From Bacillus sp. HNG (GTDB lineage: Bacteria > Bacillota > Bacilli > Bacillales > Bacillaceae_L), in contig NZ_QUQV01000010.1 of NCBI RefSeq assembly GCF_003400205.1, forward strand, positions 1-64,000: a stretch of DNA of 64,000 bases. The letters run 5' to 3'. Below the pieces are notes generated by a model, which did no database searches, had not been told where the DNA came from, and saw only the letters and a list, made by a program, of their open reading frames with translations. A program made the position numbers and the translations under genes. Within the stretch, counting starts at the first letter, position 1, and each line of letters opens with the position of its first letter. Positions 25,872 to 35,524 of the stretch are shown in pieces.

Positions 25872-26590
25872 TAAAAATAAACAATATAAAGAAATCGTTT
25901 GGGAAAAATGAGGTGCTCAAAGGAATCTCAGTCGAAATCGAACCCCAGGAAGTTGTCGTAGTCATTGGACCCTCAGGCTCTGGAAAATCAACCTTTTTAC
26001 GCTGTATAAATTTATTAGAAACCATCAATGAAGGGCATGTCTATATTGAGGGAATCGATATCACGGATAAAAAAACAAACATCAATCAAATAAGAACAGA
26101 CGTCGGAATGGTGTTTCAGCAGTTTAATCTTTTCCCTCATAAAACGGTGATGGAAAACATCATGCTTTCTCCGTTGAAGGTAAAAAAGGTCTCCAATGAA
26201 AAAGCATATAATAAAGGGATGGAACTTTTAAAAAAGGTAGGTCTTGCTGAAAAAGCAGATGCCTATCCAGATTCCTTGTCCGGCGGACAAAAGCAACGTG
26301 TGGCGATTGCAAGAGCACTTGCAATGGAGCCGAAAATTATGCTTTTTGATGAACCGACCTCTGCTCTTGATCCGGAAATGGTTGGAGAGGTTTTGGAGGT
26401 TATGAAGCAGTTGGCGCGAGAGGGAATGACCATGGTCGTTGTAACCCACGAAATGGGTTTTGCGCGTGAAGTTGGTGACCGTGTCCTCTTTATGGACGAT
26501 GGCCATATCGTGGAGGAAAACAAACCAAAAGAACTGTTCGAAAATCCTCAGCATGTTCGTACAAAAGCATTTTTAAGTAAAATACTTTAA
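25868..26590 (+). CDS. polar amino-acid ABC transporter ATPase
   Basis: 240 residues. Walker [11 protein letters not shown]-loop [13 protein letters not shown], signature LSGGQKQR, Walker [15 protein letters not shown] and H-loop [14 protein letters not shown] are all intact. GlnQ/HisP class. Completes the importer with the two genes upstream; a weak hairpin (26591-26612) follows. Confidence 0.93.
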   Translation: MIKINNIKKSFGKNEVLKGISVEIEPQEVVVVIGPSGSGKSTFLRCINLLETINEGHVYIEGIDITDKKTNINQIRTDVGMVFQQFNLFPHKTVMENIMLSPLKVKKVSNEKAYNKGMELLKKVGLAEKADAYPDSLSGGQKQRVAIARALAMEPKIMLFDEPTSALDPEMVGEVLEVMKQLAREGMTMVVVTHEMGFAREVGDRVLFMDDGHIVEENKPKELFENPQHVRTKAFLSKIL

Positions 26591-26638
26591 CCCTGGCACA
26601 TGGTGTGTCAGGTATTTCTTTGATTGGGAGGCTAAAAA

Positions 26639-27175
26639 ATGGACATGATTGAAAAAGCGATTGTGGTTGCAAGTAAGGCACATGATGGGCAATATCGAAA
26701 GCTCACCAATATTCCATACATCACACATCCGCTTAGTGTCGGTCTGATTTTAATGAAAGTAAATGCACGTGAGGAGCTGATAGCGGCTGGAATCCTACAC
26801 GATACAGTAGAGGATACTGAGCTTACTTTAGAAGATATAAGAGACGATTTCGGTGACGAGGTTGCAACACTTGTGGAAGGTTGTTCAGAGCCCGATAAAT
26901 CTCTACCTTGGGAAGCAAGAAAAGAGCATACTATTTCATTCCTGCGGACGGCTTCAGAAGACACTCGAACCGTCGTATGTGCGGATAAACTTCATAATAT
27001 CCGGTCCATTATCCACGATTACCAAGAAAAGGGCGATCAAGTTTGGCAAAGGTTTAGTCGCGGTAAGGAAAAACAAGAATGGTATTACCGAAACATCGTC
27101 GAAAGCCTTGGACATGCCTCAACTTTTCCATTAGTAGAAGAACTAAAAAAAGAAGTCGATACATTGTTTAGTTAA
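26639..27175 (+). CDS. small HD-domain hydrolase, putative small alarmone hydrolase
   Basis: 178 residues. It carries the HD-domain layout of RelA/SpoT hydrolase domains and MESH1: ASKAHDGQYRKLTNIPYITH, LHDTVEDTELTLEDI (metal-binding HD), and VVCADKLHNIRSI. No synthetase, TGS or ACT domain follows, so it is the size of a stand-alone (p)ppGpp hydrolase. Nucleotide specificity is not proven. GGGAGG site before the ATG. Monocistronic. Confidence 0.8.
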   Translation: MDMIEKAIVVASKAHDGQYRKLTNIPYITHPLSVGLILMKVNAREELIAAGILHDTVEDTELTLEDIRDDFGDEVATLVEGCSEPDKSLPWEARKEHTISFLRTASEDTRTVVCADKLHNIRSIIHDYQEKGDQVWQRFSRGKEKQEWYYRNIVESLGHASTFPLVEELKKEVDTLFS

Positions 27176-27178
27176 TGT

Positions 27179-27207
27179 CTCAAAGGGTATCTTTGGGGCT
27201 TTTTTAT
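27179..27207 (+). terminator. terminator after HD hydrolase
   Basis: CTCAAAG / CTTTGGGG short stem followed by six T. Confidence 0.65.
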
Positions 27208-27297
27208 ATGGGCCGAAAAGATGTGTTTGTCCGGTATTCTAATTTCCGAGCACCTCCAAAATGTGTAACTTTAACATTAATAAGGTGCAATTTCCTC

Positions 27298-27303
27298 TAT
27301 AAT
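27298..27303 (+). promoter_or_regulatory. -10 box (TATAAT) of ABC exporter operon
   Basis: Perfect TATAAT 36 bases before the ATPase start; the -35 is not clear. Confidence 0.45.
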
Positions 27304-27338
27304 GGAAATAGAAAGCCCAAACTAAGGGAGGGTCAGTA

Positions 27339-28223
27339 ATGAATGTGATCGAACTTCAGAACCTAACAAAGATGTATGGAAAAGCTCGCGGTATCGAGGA
27401 TATTAGCTTTCATGTTGAAGAAGGGGAGATTTTCGGATTTATCGGACCGAATGGCGCTGGTAAATCGACAACGATCCGCACCATGCTATCACTCATTTAT
27501 CCAACAAGTGGGAGTGCTAAAATTTTTGGAAAGGATTCAATCAATTTCTCATCTGAAATTAAAAAGGAAATAGGCTATTTACCATCAGAAGTTTTTTACT
27601 ATGACAATATGAAAGTGAAGGATTTGCTCAAGTATTCTGCCAGCTTTTATAAAAAAGATTGTACGAAGCGAATGAATGAGTTGGCTGAAATTATGGAGCT
27701 TGACCTTAATCGTAAAATTGATGATTTATCTCTAGGAAACAAGAAAAAGGTCGGAATCGTTCAGGGACTGCTACACGAACCAAAGCTTGTTATTCTAGAT
27801 GAACCGACGAGTGGACTCGACCCTCTGATGCAACAGCGCTTTTTTGACTTGCTTGAGGAGGAAAATAAAAAAGGCGTGACGATTCTTTTCTCCTCTCATA
27901 TTTTGAGTGAGGTTCAACGTCTTTGCGATCGAGTGGCTATTATTAAAGAAGGAAAAATTATAACGGTTGAGAAGATAAGTACATTAAAAGATAACAATTT
28001 TAAGAGATTTACAGTTGAAACGGCACATCCAATAGATAAGAGTTATTTCTCCATTCTTGGTGTGAATAATTTAGAAGTGAATAACAAGGAAGTAAGCTTC
28101 CTGTTCAAGGGTGATATCAATACAGTGATGGAGAAAATCGCTGGAATCGAGATTACCAACTTATCTGTTACGGAGCCAGACCTCGAAGAGATCTTCATGC
28201 ATTATTACGAGAAGGAGGCCTAA
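27339..28223 (+). CDS. ABC-2 exporter ATPase
   Basis: 294 residues. Walker A GPNGAGKST, signature region LSLGNKKKVGI (variant of LSGGQ), Walker B LVILDEPTSGLDPL and H-loop LFSSHILSEV. The C-terminal 80 residues form the extra domain seen in BcrA/CcmA-type exporters. GGGAGG site before the ATG. Followed by two permease genes; likely exports a drug, peptide or lipid. No resistance or bacteriocin gene adjoins, so the substrate is open. Confidence 0.9.
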   Translation: MNVIELQNLTKMYGKARGIEDISFHVEEGEIFGFIGPNGAGKSTTIRTMLSLIYPTSGSAKIFGKDSINFSSEIKKEIGYLPSEVFYYDNMKVKDLLKYSASFYKKDCTKRMNELAEIMELDLNRKIDDLSLGNKKKVGIVQGLLHEPKLVILDEPTSGLDPLMQQRFFDLLEEENKKGVTILFSSHILSEVQRLCDRVAIIKEGKIITVEKISTLKDNNFKRFTVETAHPIDKSYFSILGVNNLEVNNKEVSFLFKGDINTVMEKIAGIEITNLSVTEPDLEEIFMHYYEKEA

Positions 28224-28229
28224 ACCGTT

Positions 28230-29027
28230 ATGAATGTCTTTTTTCATGAAGTAAGGGCCTATCGAAAAACGACCATCATTTGGACATTGTCACTAGTCGG
28301 GGTGATGGCATTGTTCATGTCCATGTTTCCGACGATTGCAAAGGACATTGAGGAGTATCAAAAGGTGTTAGATGGTTTTCCTGACGCAATGAAACAAGCA
28401 TTAGGACTCCAGGTCGAAACCTTTGGGTCGGTTCTTGGATTCTACTCCTATGTATTTGTGTATATCAGTCTATGCGGGGCGATCCAAGCAATGAATTTTG
28501 GTACGGCAATCGTCTCGAAGGAAGTAAGAGAGAAGACAGCTGATTTCTTGCTAACAAAGCCAATTACTCGAAAAGCCATTTTAACAGCAAAAATGATAGC
28601 AGCATTCACATCCATTTTGTTTACAAGCCTTGTATATATAGTTGCCGCATGGCTTGTGGTAGATGTGGTTGCGACGGATGACTATAGTATAAAAGCATTT
28701 TTTCTAATTTCCCTATCCTTGTTTTTATTGCAAGTTATTTTTTTAGGGATTGGAATTTTCCTGTCGGTATTCCTTCCTAAGATCAAATCGGTTCTCTCGG
28801 TTTCGTTGGCGACGGTTTTTGCATTTTTTATTATTGGGATGCTTAGTTCAACAGGTGGAGAAGGATTTAAACGGTATTTGTCTCCTTTTAAATATTTTGA
28901 TTCCTCCTATATAATGAAGCACTCAAGTTATGAGGGAGTGTTTTTATTAGTAGGATTAGGAATCGTGTTAATGGCGACCATTGCAAGCTTTTTCCACTAT
29001 ACGAAAAAGGATATTCATTCTGTTTGA
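28230..29027 (+). CDS. ABC-2 type permease subunit 1
   Basis: 265 residues with about six membrane segments and the ABC-2 pattern (N-terminal RAYRKTTIIWTLSLVG, then SKEVREKTADFLLTKPITRK, a conserved loop of this group). Seven bases after the ATPase; AAGGAGG site. Forms a heterodimer with the next gene. Confidence 0.88.
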   Translation: MNVFFHEVRAYRKTTIIWTLSLVGVMALFMSMFPTIAKDIEEYQKVLDGFPDAMKQALGLQVETFGSVLGFYSYVFVYISLCGAIQAMNFGTAIVSKEVREKTADFLLTKPITRKAILTAKMIAAFTSILFTSLVYIVAAWLVVDVVATDDYSIKAFFLISLSLFLLQVIFLGIGIFLSVFLPKIKSVLSVSLATVFAFFIIGMLSSTGGEGFKRYLSPFKYFDSSYIMKHSSYEGVFLLVGLGIVLMATIASFFHYTKKDIHSV

Positions 29028-29044
29028 GGGGGGAGGTTTTTACG

Positions 29045-29830
29045 ATGAATGTATTCTTAAGGGAATTGAAGGCGTACCGTAAGTCCCTTATTATTTGGAG
29101 CGTTGGCATTGTCCTGCTTATTTTAATGGGCAAGACGGAGTACTCGAGCCTTTCTTCGTCAGGTCAATCCTTGAATGAACTGATTGAGTCGATGCCAAAA
29201 GCGTTACAGGCGCTTATGGGGACTGGGACGCTAGATGTATCGACGCCGATTGGGTATTTTTCAATATTATATTTATATTTGCTATTGATGGCTACAATCC
29301 ACGGGGCAATGATGGGTGCGTCAATCATTGCAAAAGAGGAGCGAGACAAAACCTTTGAATTTCTTTTTGTAAAACCTATTACTCGAACAAAGGTCATTAC
29401 GATGAAACTTGTGGCCGGATTTGTTAATCTTGTCGTTTTGAATGTTGTTACAACTGTTGCGACGATCGTTATATTCGAAATGCATAATGAAATTCCGGAC
29501 ATATTCATGTTGATGGGTGGAATGTTCATTTTACAGGTTTTATTTTTAATGATTGGCTCTGCACTAGCGTCTATTATTCGCAATCCGAGGAGTGCAGCAC
29601 CGATTGCAACGGGGATCTTACTGTTGACCTTTATTTTGTCGATTGTGATTGATTTAAGTGAAAAACTGGAAAACCTTACATACATCGTGCCATTTAAGTA
29701 TTTTGCTGCGAAAGATATGTTGACCGGGGATGGGTTTGAAGCGGTGTTTGTGATTATTTCCCTTAGCTTAATCGCCATTCTCACCGTAGTTACGTTTATT
29801 TTTTATAAAAAGAGAGATTTGAACGTATAA
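29045..29830 (+). CDS. ABC-2 type permease subunit 2
   Basis: 261 residues from the ATG at 29045, which follows GGGGGGAGG; the earlier in-frame start at 29024 overlaps the previous gene but lacks a site. It is a paralogue of subunit 1: RELKAYRKSLIIWSVGIV and AKEERDKTFEFLFVKPITR match the same motifs. Six membrane segments. Last gene of the operon, ending at the 29831-29856 terminator. Confidence 0.88.
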   Translation: MNVFLRELKAYRKSLIIWSVGIVLLILMGKTEYSSLSSSGQSLNELIESMPKALQALMGTGTLDVSTPIGYFSILYLYLLLMATIHGAMMGASIIAKEERDKTFEFLFVKPITRTKVITMKLVAGFVNLVVLNVVTTVATIVIFEMHNEIPDIFMLMGGMFILQVLFLMIGSALASIIRNPRSAAPIATGILLLTFILSIVIDLSEKLENLTYIVPFKYFAAKDMLTGDGFEAVFVIISLSLIAILTVVTFIFYKKRDLNV

Positions 29831-29856
29831 AAAAGGAGCTTTTTTAAGCTCCTTTT
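29831..29856. terminator. bidirectional terminator
   Basis: Perfect 11-bp stem AAAAGGAGCTT / AAGCTCCTTTT between convergent genes. Confidence 0.9.
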
Positions 29857-31021
29857 ACGCATCTTTATAAGTAAGATTGATCATCGGTACGCCTAAAAAG
29901 CGCTTAATAGCTAGGGCGCACGCACCCATTTGTACGGCTTTCTTTCCAAAGGTTGAGACCGATAATTGGCGATAATGAATAATAGAAGAGTTTAGGTGTT
30001 CTTCTATTTTTTTGATGGAGTCCGGGAAAAGACGCAGGATTTCACCATCAAGAACAATTGTATCCGGGTTGTACATATTAATCATGTTATTTAAACCAAT
30101 CGAAAGGTAGTAGATAAATTGCTCAAGACGTTCACTGATGTCCTCGTCACCTTCTTCAACTAGTCTTTGCAAATCATCGTATGAAAAAGAAGAAAGTTCT
30201 TTTTCAGCTTTTATGTGGTCTAGGAAGACAGATTCTGAGGCATATTGTTCCCAACAGCCTTCATTGCCACAAGGACAGGGTCTCCCATGTGGGACGATAA
30301 TCATATGACCGATTTCACCAGCGAAGCCATCATTTCCCCTAAAAAAATGATTGTCCACAATCATTCCAAGCCCAATTCCAGAATAAATCGTGGTACACAG
30401 GAGGCTATTGGTTTCATGATGGTGAAAGACCCTTTCGGCAAAAGCAGACATATTCGCGTTGTTTTCAATTTGAATGTTGAGGCTACACGCTTTTTCAAGG
30501 TCTGCCTTCAAATCGACGGACCGCCACTGGAAGCGAGGCACGAAATGAATTTTTTCATCCTTTCCAACAAGTCCATGAATGGCAATGACGACACCGATAA
30601 TGCCGTAACGGTTATCATTGAACTCTTTATCCAATAAATTAATTTGTTCAATTAAAATTTGCAGAATGTAGTCATAGTCAAGACTAGTGCAATCCGTAGT
30701 TTTTTCATAAATAGGCTTTCCGAGCAGGTCTGAGATGGTAAAGGAGATTTGTCCGTAATCCACATCAATTCCAAGTGCGTAGCCTGCATTCGCATTTAAA
30801 GAAAGCATAATGGGCTTTCTTCCAACACTATTATGCTCAAGCTGCGTTTCGATGATTAAGCCTTCATCAAGTAAGTCGGCAACCTGTGCAGAGACTGTCG
30901 CCCTAGTAAGTGCTGTAGCTTTGGAAATGTCAGCCCTTGAGATCATACCTTCTTCGACTATTTTTTCTAGAATAAGCGAGCGATTTATTTTTTTTATATA
31001 TGCTGCATCTCCGGTAATCAT
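29855..31021 (-). CDS. ROK-family transcriptional repressor (XylR/NagC type)
   Basis: 388 residues from the ATG at 31021 (GGGGGATTTGT upstream). N-terminal winged helix-turn-helix: GMISRADISKATALTRATVS, then a ROK sugar-kinase-like domain with the zinc motif CPCGNEGCWEQYASE near residue 250 and ALGIDVDYGQISFT. The match to Bacillus XylR is good in both domains, but the sugar ligand is not proven. Divergent from transketolase and two genes from transaldolase, which suggests control of pentose-phosphate genes. Confidence 0.88.
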   Translation of the reverse strand: MITGDAAYIKKINRSLILEKIVEEGMISRADISKATALTRATVSAQVADLLDEGLIIETQLEHNSVGRKPIMLSLNANAGYALGIDVDYGQISFTISDLLGKPIYEKTTDCTSLDYDYILQILIEQINLLDKEFNDNRYGIIGVVIAIHGLVGKDEKIHFVPRFQWRSVDLKADLEKACSLNIQIENNANMSAFAERVFHHHETNSLLCTTIYSGIGLGMIVDNHFFRGNDGFAGEIGHMIIVPHGRPCPCGNEGCWEQYASESVFLDHIKAEKELSSFSYDDLQRLVEEGDEDISERLEQFIYYLSIGLNNMINMYNPDTIVLDGEILRLFPDSIKKIEEHLNSSIIHYRQLSVSTFGKKAVQMGACALAIKRFLGVPMINLTYKDA

Positions 31022-31337
31022 ACAAATCCCCCATTTGCTAGTAAGTACAACTAATTTCGTTCTAAAAGAAGATTTCATCATTAAGTTACACATAATTGAA
31101 AGCAATATGTGCAATTATTTTGATGGCGCTTTCACGAAACAAAAGTTAGATTTGAATTAATTGTTTCTACTTAGATAATTGACGAATAAAGATAAGGGTG
31201 GTACATTATTAATGTTATAATTTGTTTAGTGAACGAATTAATTATACATCTTATTTTTAAGATTGAAAAGATTGGATTTTTTAGGTAGGGTATAACAATA
31301 TAGAATTATTATTTTAATAGTTTAGGAGTGTGGTTAA
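31022..31337. promoter_or_regulatory. divergent promoter region of ROK repressor and transketolase
   Basis: AT-rich, gene-free. No clear ROK operator palindrome was identified; poor dyads only. TATAAC near 31290 is a possible -10 for the transketolase gene. Confidence 0.35.
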
Positions 31338-33347
31338 ATGAAGACAGCTTTAAATAACAAAGAACTAGACTTATTAGCAATTAACACGATTCGTACGCTA
31401 TCCATCGATGGTGTAGAGAAAGCAAATTCTGGACATCCAGGTATGCCAATGGGCGCTGCACCGATGGCTTACACTCTATGGGCAAAAGAAATGAATCACA
31501 ACCCTGAAAATCCAAACTGGTTCAACCGCGATCGCTTTGTTTTATCAGCTGGACATGGTTCCATGCTTTTATATAGTTTATTACATTTATTTGGTTATGA
31601 TGTAACAATGGAAGACTTAAAGAACTTCCGTCAATGGGGAAGCAGAACTCCAGGACATCCTGAGTTTGGACATACTCCTGGTGTTGAAGCAACTACAGGT
31701 CCACTAGGACAAGGTATTGCAATGGCTGTTGGTATGGCAATGGCTGAAAGACATCTTGCTGAAACTTATAACAAAGACAATTATGATATCGTTAACCACT
31801 TTACATATGCCATTTGTGGTGACGGTGACCTTATGGAAGGTGTTTCTGCAGAAGCAGCTTCACTTGCTGGTCATTTAAAATTAGGACGTCTTGTCGTAAT
31901 GTACGATTCTAACGACATTTCATTAGATGGTGATTTAAACCTTTCTTTCTCTGAAAGTGTTGAAGATCGTTTTAAAGCATACGGATGGCAAGTAATCCGT
32001 GTTGAAAACGGAAATGATATGGATGAAATTCAAAAAGCTTTACAAGAAGCAAAAGCGGATTTAAACCGTCCAACGTTAATTGAAGTTAAGACAACAATCG
32101 GTTTCGGTTCTCCTAATAAAGGAGGAAAATCTGCATCACACGGTGCTCCACTAGGTAAAGATGAAGTTGCTTTAACGAAGGCAGCATACGGCTGGACTTA
32201 TGAAGAGCCATTCTTCGTTCCAGAAGAAGTAAGAGAGCACTACAGCCAATTTGTAGAAGCTGGCAAACAAAAAGAAAGTGTATGGAATGAAGTATTTGCA
32301 GAATATAAAAAAGAATACCCTGAATTAGCGAAGCAATTTGAAATGGCATTAAATGGCGAACTACCTGAAAACTGGGAAGCTTCACTTCCTAACTTTGAGG
32401 CTGGATCTTCAGTTGCAACTCGTGACGCTTCAGGTAAAGCATTAAATGCAGCTGCTACTGCGATTCCACAATTAATCGGTGGTTCAGCAGACTTAGCCGG
32501 TTCAAACAAAACGTTAATCACTTCTGAAAAGAACTATGCAATCGACAGCTTTGCTGCTCGTAACATCTGGTTCGGAGTAAGAGAATTTGCAATGGGTGCT
32601 GCACTCAACGGTATGGCACTTCATGGCGGAGTAAAAGTATTCGGAGCTACATTCTTCGTATTCTCTGATTACCTACGTCCAGCTATTCGTCTTGCAGCTC
32701 TCATGAAGCTACCTGTAACTTATGTATTTACACATGATTCAATTGCAGTTGGAGAAGACGGCCCAACACATGAGCCAGTTGAACAATTAGCTGCATTACG
32801 TGCAATGCCAGGTCTTTCAATCTTACGTCCAGCTGACGCAAAAGAAACTGCAGCAGCATGGCGTTTAGCGATTGAAAGTACTGACACACCTACAGCACTT
32901 GTATTAACTCGTCAAGGTTTACCAACTTTAGAGCTTGATCAAGAAGCTGTATATGAAGGTGTTAAAAAAGGTGCTTACGTTGTTTCTGAAGCAAACGGAG
33001 AAGTTGCGGGTCTATTACTTGCAACAGGTTCTGAAGTTTCATTAGCAATTGCAGCACAAAAAGAATTAGAAAAAGAGGGTATCTTCGTATCTGTAGTAAG
33101 TATGCCAAGCTGGGATCGCTTCGAAAAGCAGTCTGCTGAGTACAAAGAAAGTGTTCTTCCAAAATCTGTGAAGGCTCGTCTTGGTATCGAAATGGCTTCT
33201 CCACTTGGATGGAAAGAATTCGTTGGCGACGAAGGTAAAGTTCTTGCTATTAACACATTTGGAGCATCTGCACCTGCAGATAAAGTTCTTGCTGAGTATG
33301 GCTTTACAGTAGAGAACGTTGTTAAGAACTTTAAAGAAGTTCTTTAA
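31338..33347 (+). CDS. tkt: transketolase
   Basis: 669 residues, the full family length. N-terminal [18 protein letters not shown], the thiamine-diphosphate motif [20 protein letters not shown] and the middle domain signature [19 protein letters not shown] with [20 protein letters not shown] are all present. It transfers two-carbon ketol units in the pentose phosphate pathway. GGAG-type site before the ATG. Codon choice is more biased (many GAA, GCA, CTT/TTA) than in neighbours, as expected for a highly expressed gene. Confidence 0.97.
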   Translation: MKTALNNKELDLLAINTIRTLSIDGVEKANSGHPGMPMGAAPMAYTLWAKEMNHNPENPNWFNRDRFVLSAGHGSMLLYSLLHLFGYDVTMEDLKNFRQWGSRTPGHPEFGHTPGVEATTGPLGQGIAMAVGMAMAERHLAETYNKDNYDIVNHFTYAICGDGDLMEGVSAEAASLAGHLKLGRLVVMYDSNDISLDGDLNLSFSESVEDRFKAYGWQVIRVENGNDMDEIQKALQEAKADLNRPTLIEVKTTIGFGSPNKGGKSASHGAPLGKDEVALTKAAYGWTYEEPFFVPEEVREHYSQFVEAGKQKESVWNEVFAEYKKEYPELAKQFEMALNGELPENWEASLPNFEAGSSVATRDASGKALNAAATAIPQLIGGSADLAGSNKTLITSEKNYAIDSFAARNIWFGVREFAMGAALNGMALHGGVKVFGATFFVFSDYLRPAIRLAALMKLPVTYVFTHDSIAVGEDGPTHEPVEQLAALRAMPGLSILRPADAKETAAAWRLAIESTDTPTALVLTRQGLPTLELDQEAVYEGVKKGAYVVSEANGEVAGLLLATGSEVSLAIAAQKELEKEGIFVSVVSMPSWDRFEKQSAEYKESVLPKSVKARLGIEMASPLGWKEFVGDEGKVLAINTFGASAPADKVLAEYGFTVENVVKNFKEVL

Positions 33348-33367
33348 TATAGTAGTTTTTACTAACT

Positions 33368-33408
33368 GCATTTGACTCTCCTTTCGCGAATAGGTGAGTC
33401 AAATGTGC
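33368..33408 (+). terminator. hairpin after transketolase
   Basis: GCATTTGACTC / GAGTCAAATGTGC stem with about 17-base loop; followed by TTAAAATA rather than a clean T-run, so termination may be partial. Confidence 0.55.
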
Positions 33409-33420
33409 TTAAAATATCTG

Positions 33421-33429
33421 TGATACAAT
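33421..33429 (+). promoter_or_regulatory. extended -10 promoter (TGATACAAT) of transaldolase gene
   Basis: TG-A-TACAAT, 24 bases before the transaldolase start and beyond the transketolase hairpin, so tal can be transcribed on its own. Confidence 0.5.
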
Positions 33430-33452
33430 AAAGTTACTGGAGGGAAAAAGAA

Positions 33453-34118
33453 ATGAAATTTTTTATCGATACAGCTAACCTAGATGATATTAAAAAAGCG
33501 TATAAAATGGGTGTACTATCTGGTGTTACTACGAACCCATCACTTGTTGTAAAAGAAGGCGTTAAATTCGAAGACCGCATCGCTGAAATTCTTCAAGCTG
33601 TGCCAGAAGTAGAAAGCGTATCTGCAGAAGTTTCTCCAAGCGCTGAAACTGCTGAAGACATGATTGCAGAAGCAGAAGAGCTTCTAAAAATCAACGGTGG
33701 CGACAAAAACATCACAATCAAAGTTCCAATGACTGTTGCTGGATTAGAAGCAACTCGTTACCTATCTAAAAAAGGCGTTAAAACAAACGTTACATTAATT
33801 TTCACAATGAACCAAGCTCTATTAGCAGCTCGCGCTGGTGCAACATATGTATCTCCATTCTTAGGTCGTCTAGACGACATTTCTGAAGATGGGGTACAAC
33901 TTGTAGCAAAAATTGCTGAGCTCTTCCGTGTTCACAACTTAGATGCTCAAATCATCGCTGCATCTGTAAGACACCCAGACCACGTTACTCGCGTAGCATT
34001 AGCTGGTGCTCATATCGCAACGATTCCATACTCTGTAATTGAGCAACTTACTAAGCACCCACTTACAGACCAAGGTTTAGAAAAGTTCGCAGCTGACTGG
34101 GTAAAAGCTGTTAAATAA
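33453..34118 (+). CDS. tal: transaldolase (small FSA/TalC type)
   Basis: 221 residues, the size of bacterial type 3b transaldolase. [20 protein letters not shown] at the start, GVTTNPSLV, the Schiff-base lysine in NITIKVPMT, and [18 protein letters not shown]. It transfers dihydroxyacetone units between sugar phosphates. Codon bias resembles transketolase. CTGGAGGG site before the ATG. Together with tkt it supplies the non-oxidative pentose phosphate branch. Confidence 0.95.
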   Translation: MKFFIDTANLDDIKKAYKMGVLSGVTTNPSLVVKEGVKFEDRIAEILQAVPEVESVSAEVSPSAETAEDMIAEAEELLKINGGDKNITIKVPMTVAGLEATRYLSKKGVKTNVTLIFTMNQALLAARAGATYVSPFLGRLDDISEDGVQLVAKIAELFRVHNLDAQIIAASVRHPDHVTRVALAGAHIATIPYSVIEQLTKHPLTDQGLEKFAADWVKAVK

Positions 34119-34137
34119 TTGGATTTGTTAAGTTTGG

Positions 34138-34178
34138 AAACCCCGATTCGCTATGGTTTGATGCGGATCGGGGTTTTT
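34138..34178 (+). terminator. terminator after transaldolase
   Basis: AAACCCCGATTCGC / GCGGATCGGGGTTT stem (one mismatch or wobble), then six T. Confidence 0.9.
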
Positions 34179-34225
34179 TGTGGAGTTTGAGGGGGATAGG
34201 TGGCTTGGAATAGAACAGCGGTATG

Positions 34226-35480
34226 GATGAAGTCCCGAACGGAGCCTGTACTATGCGGAGAGTCCTTCATCGGTGTGATGAAGTCCCGAACGGATTCTGT
34301 GCCCATGCGGAGAGTCCTTCATGGGTGAGATGAAGTCCCGAACGGAGCTGGTGCCCATGCGGAGAGTCCTTCATGGGTGTGATGAAGTCTCGAACGAGGC
34401 TGGTGCCCGTGCTGAGAATCCTTCATCGGTGTGATGAAGTCCCGAACGGAACTGGTCCCCATGTGTAGAGTCCTTCATCGGTGTGATGAAGTCCCGAACG
34501 GAACTGGTCCCCATGCGTAGAGTCCTTCATCGGTGTGATGAAGTCCCGAACGGAGCCGGTGCCCATGCGTAGAGTCCTTCATGGGTGTGATGAAGTCTCG
34601 AACGAGGCTGGTACCCGTGCTGAGAGTCCTTCATGGGTGAGATGAAGTCCCGAACGGAGCCGGTGCCCATTCGGAATGTCCTTCATCGGTGTGATGAAGT
34701 CCCGAACGGAGCCCGCGCCCATGCGTAGAGTCCTTCATCGGTGTGATGAAGTCTCGAACGGAGCCCGCGCCCATGCGTAGAGTCCTTCATCGGTGTGATG
34801 AAGTCTCGAACGGAGCTAGTCCCCATGCGTAGAGTCCTTCATCGGAGTGATGAAGTCCCGAACGGAGCCCGTCCCATGCGTAGAGTCCTTCATGGGTGTG
34901 ATGAAGTCCCGAACGGAGCCCGCGCCCATGCGTAGAATCCTACATCGGTGTGATGAAGTCCCGAACGGAGCCGGTGCCCATGCGTAGAGTCCTTCATCGG
35001 TGAGATGAAGTCCCGAACGGAGCCCGCGCCCCTGCGTAGAATCCTTCATGGGTGAGATGAAGTCCCGAACGGAGCCCGCGCCCATGCATAGAGTCCTTCA
35101 TTGGTGTGATGAAGTCTCGAACGGAGCCGGTGCCCATGCGTAGAGTCCTTCATCGGTGTGATGAAGTCCAGAACGGAACTGGTCCCCATGCGTAGAGTCC
35201 TTCATCGGAGTGATGAAGTCCCGAACGGAGCTGGTGCCCATGCGTAGAGTCCTTCATGGGTGAGATGAAGTCCCGAACGGAGCTGGTGCCCATGCGTGAG
35301 TCCTTCATGGATGTGATGAAGTCCCGAACGGATCCTGCGCCCATTCGGAATGTCCTTCATGGGTGAGATGAAGTCCCGAACGGAACTGGTCCCCATGCGT
35401 AGAGTCCTTCATCGGTGTGATGAAGTCCCGAATGGAGCCGGTGCCCCACGCGGAGAGTCCTTCATCCAATTGGATGAAGG
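34226..35480. repeat. 52-bp tandem repeat array C (24 units plus a partial)
   Basis: GATGAAGTCY begins at 34226, 34277, 34329, 34381 and then every 52 bp (a few 51) to 35419, with a last variant at 35473. Each unit reads GATGAAGTCCCGAACGGA, a variable middle (GCCGGTGCCCATGCG), AGAGTCCTTCATC and a 5-base spacer. Junction core is TTCATC-N5-GATGAA. Small variants are distributed unevenly, implying duplication of blocks. Frames through it shift every unit, so it is not coding. Confidence 0.95.
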
Positions 35481-35524
35481 ACCAACAATTCAAAGTCAAC
35501 ATTTAGTTTAGTCACAAATTAATT

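Noticed and set aside
31022-31337. Classical xylose operator for the ROK repressor
   Set aside because: No good palindrome of that type was seen between the divergent genes.
34226-35480. CRISPR array
   Set aside because: No distinct unique spacers; the whole 52-bp unit is repeated with small changes, and no cas genes are near.
34816-35502. Minus-strand frames of 64-89 residues with repeated GAGSVRDFI-type text
   Set aside because: They lie in the 52-bp array; 52 is not a multiple of three, so the frame rotates through the units, and there is no ribosome site or codon bias.
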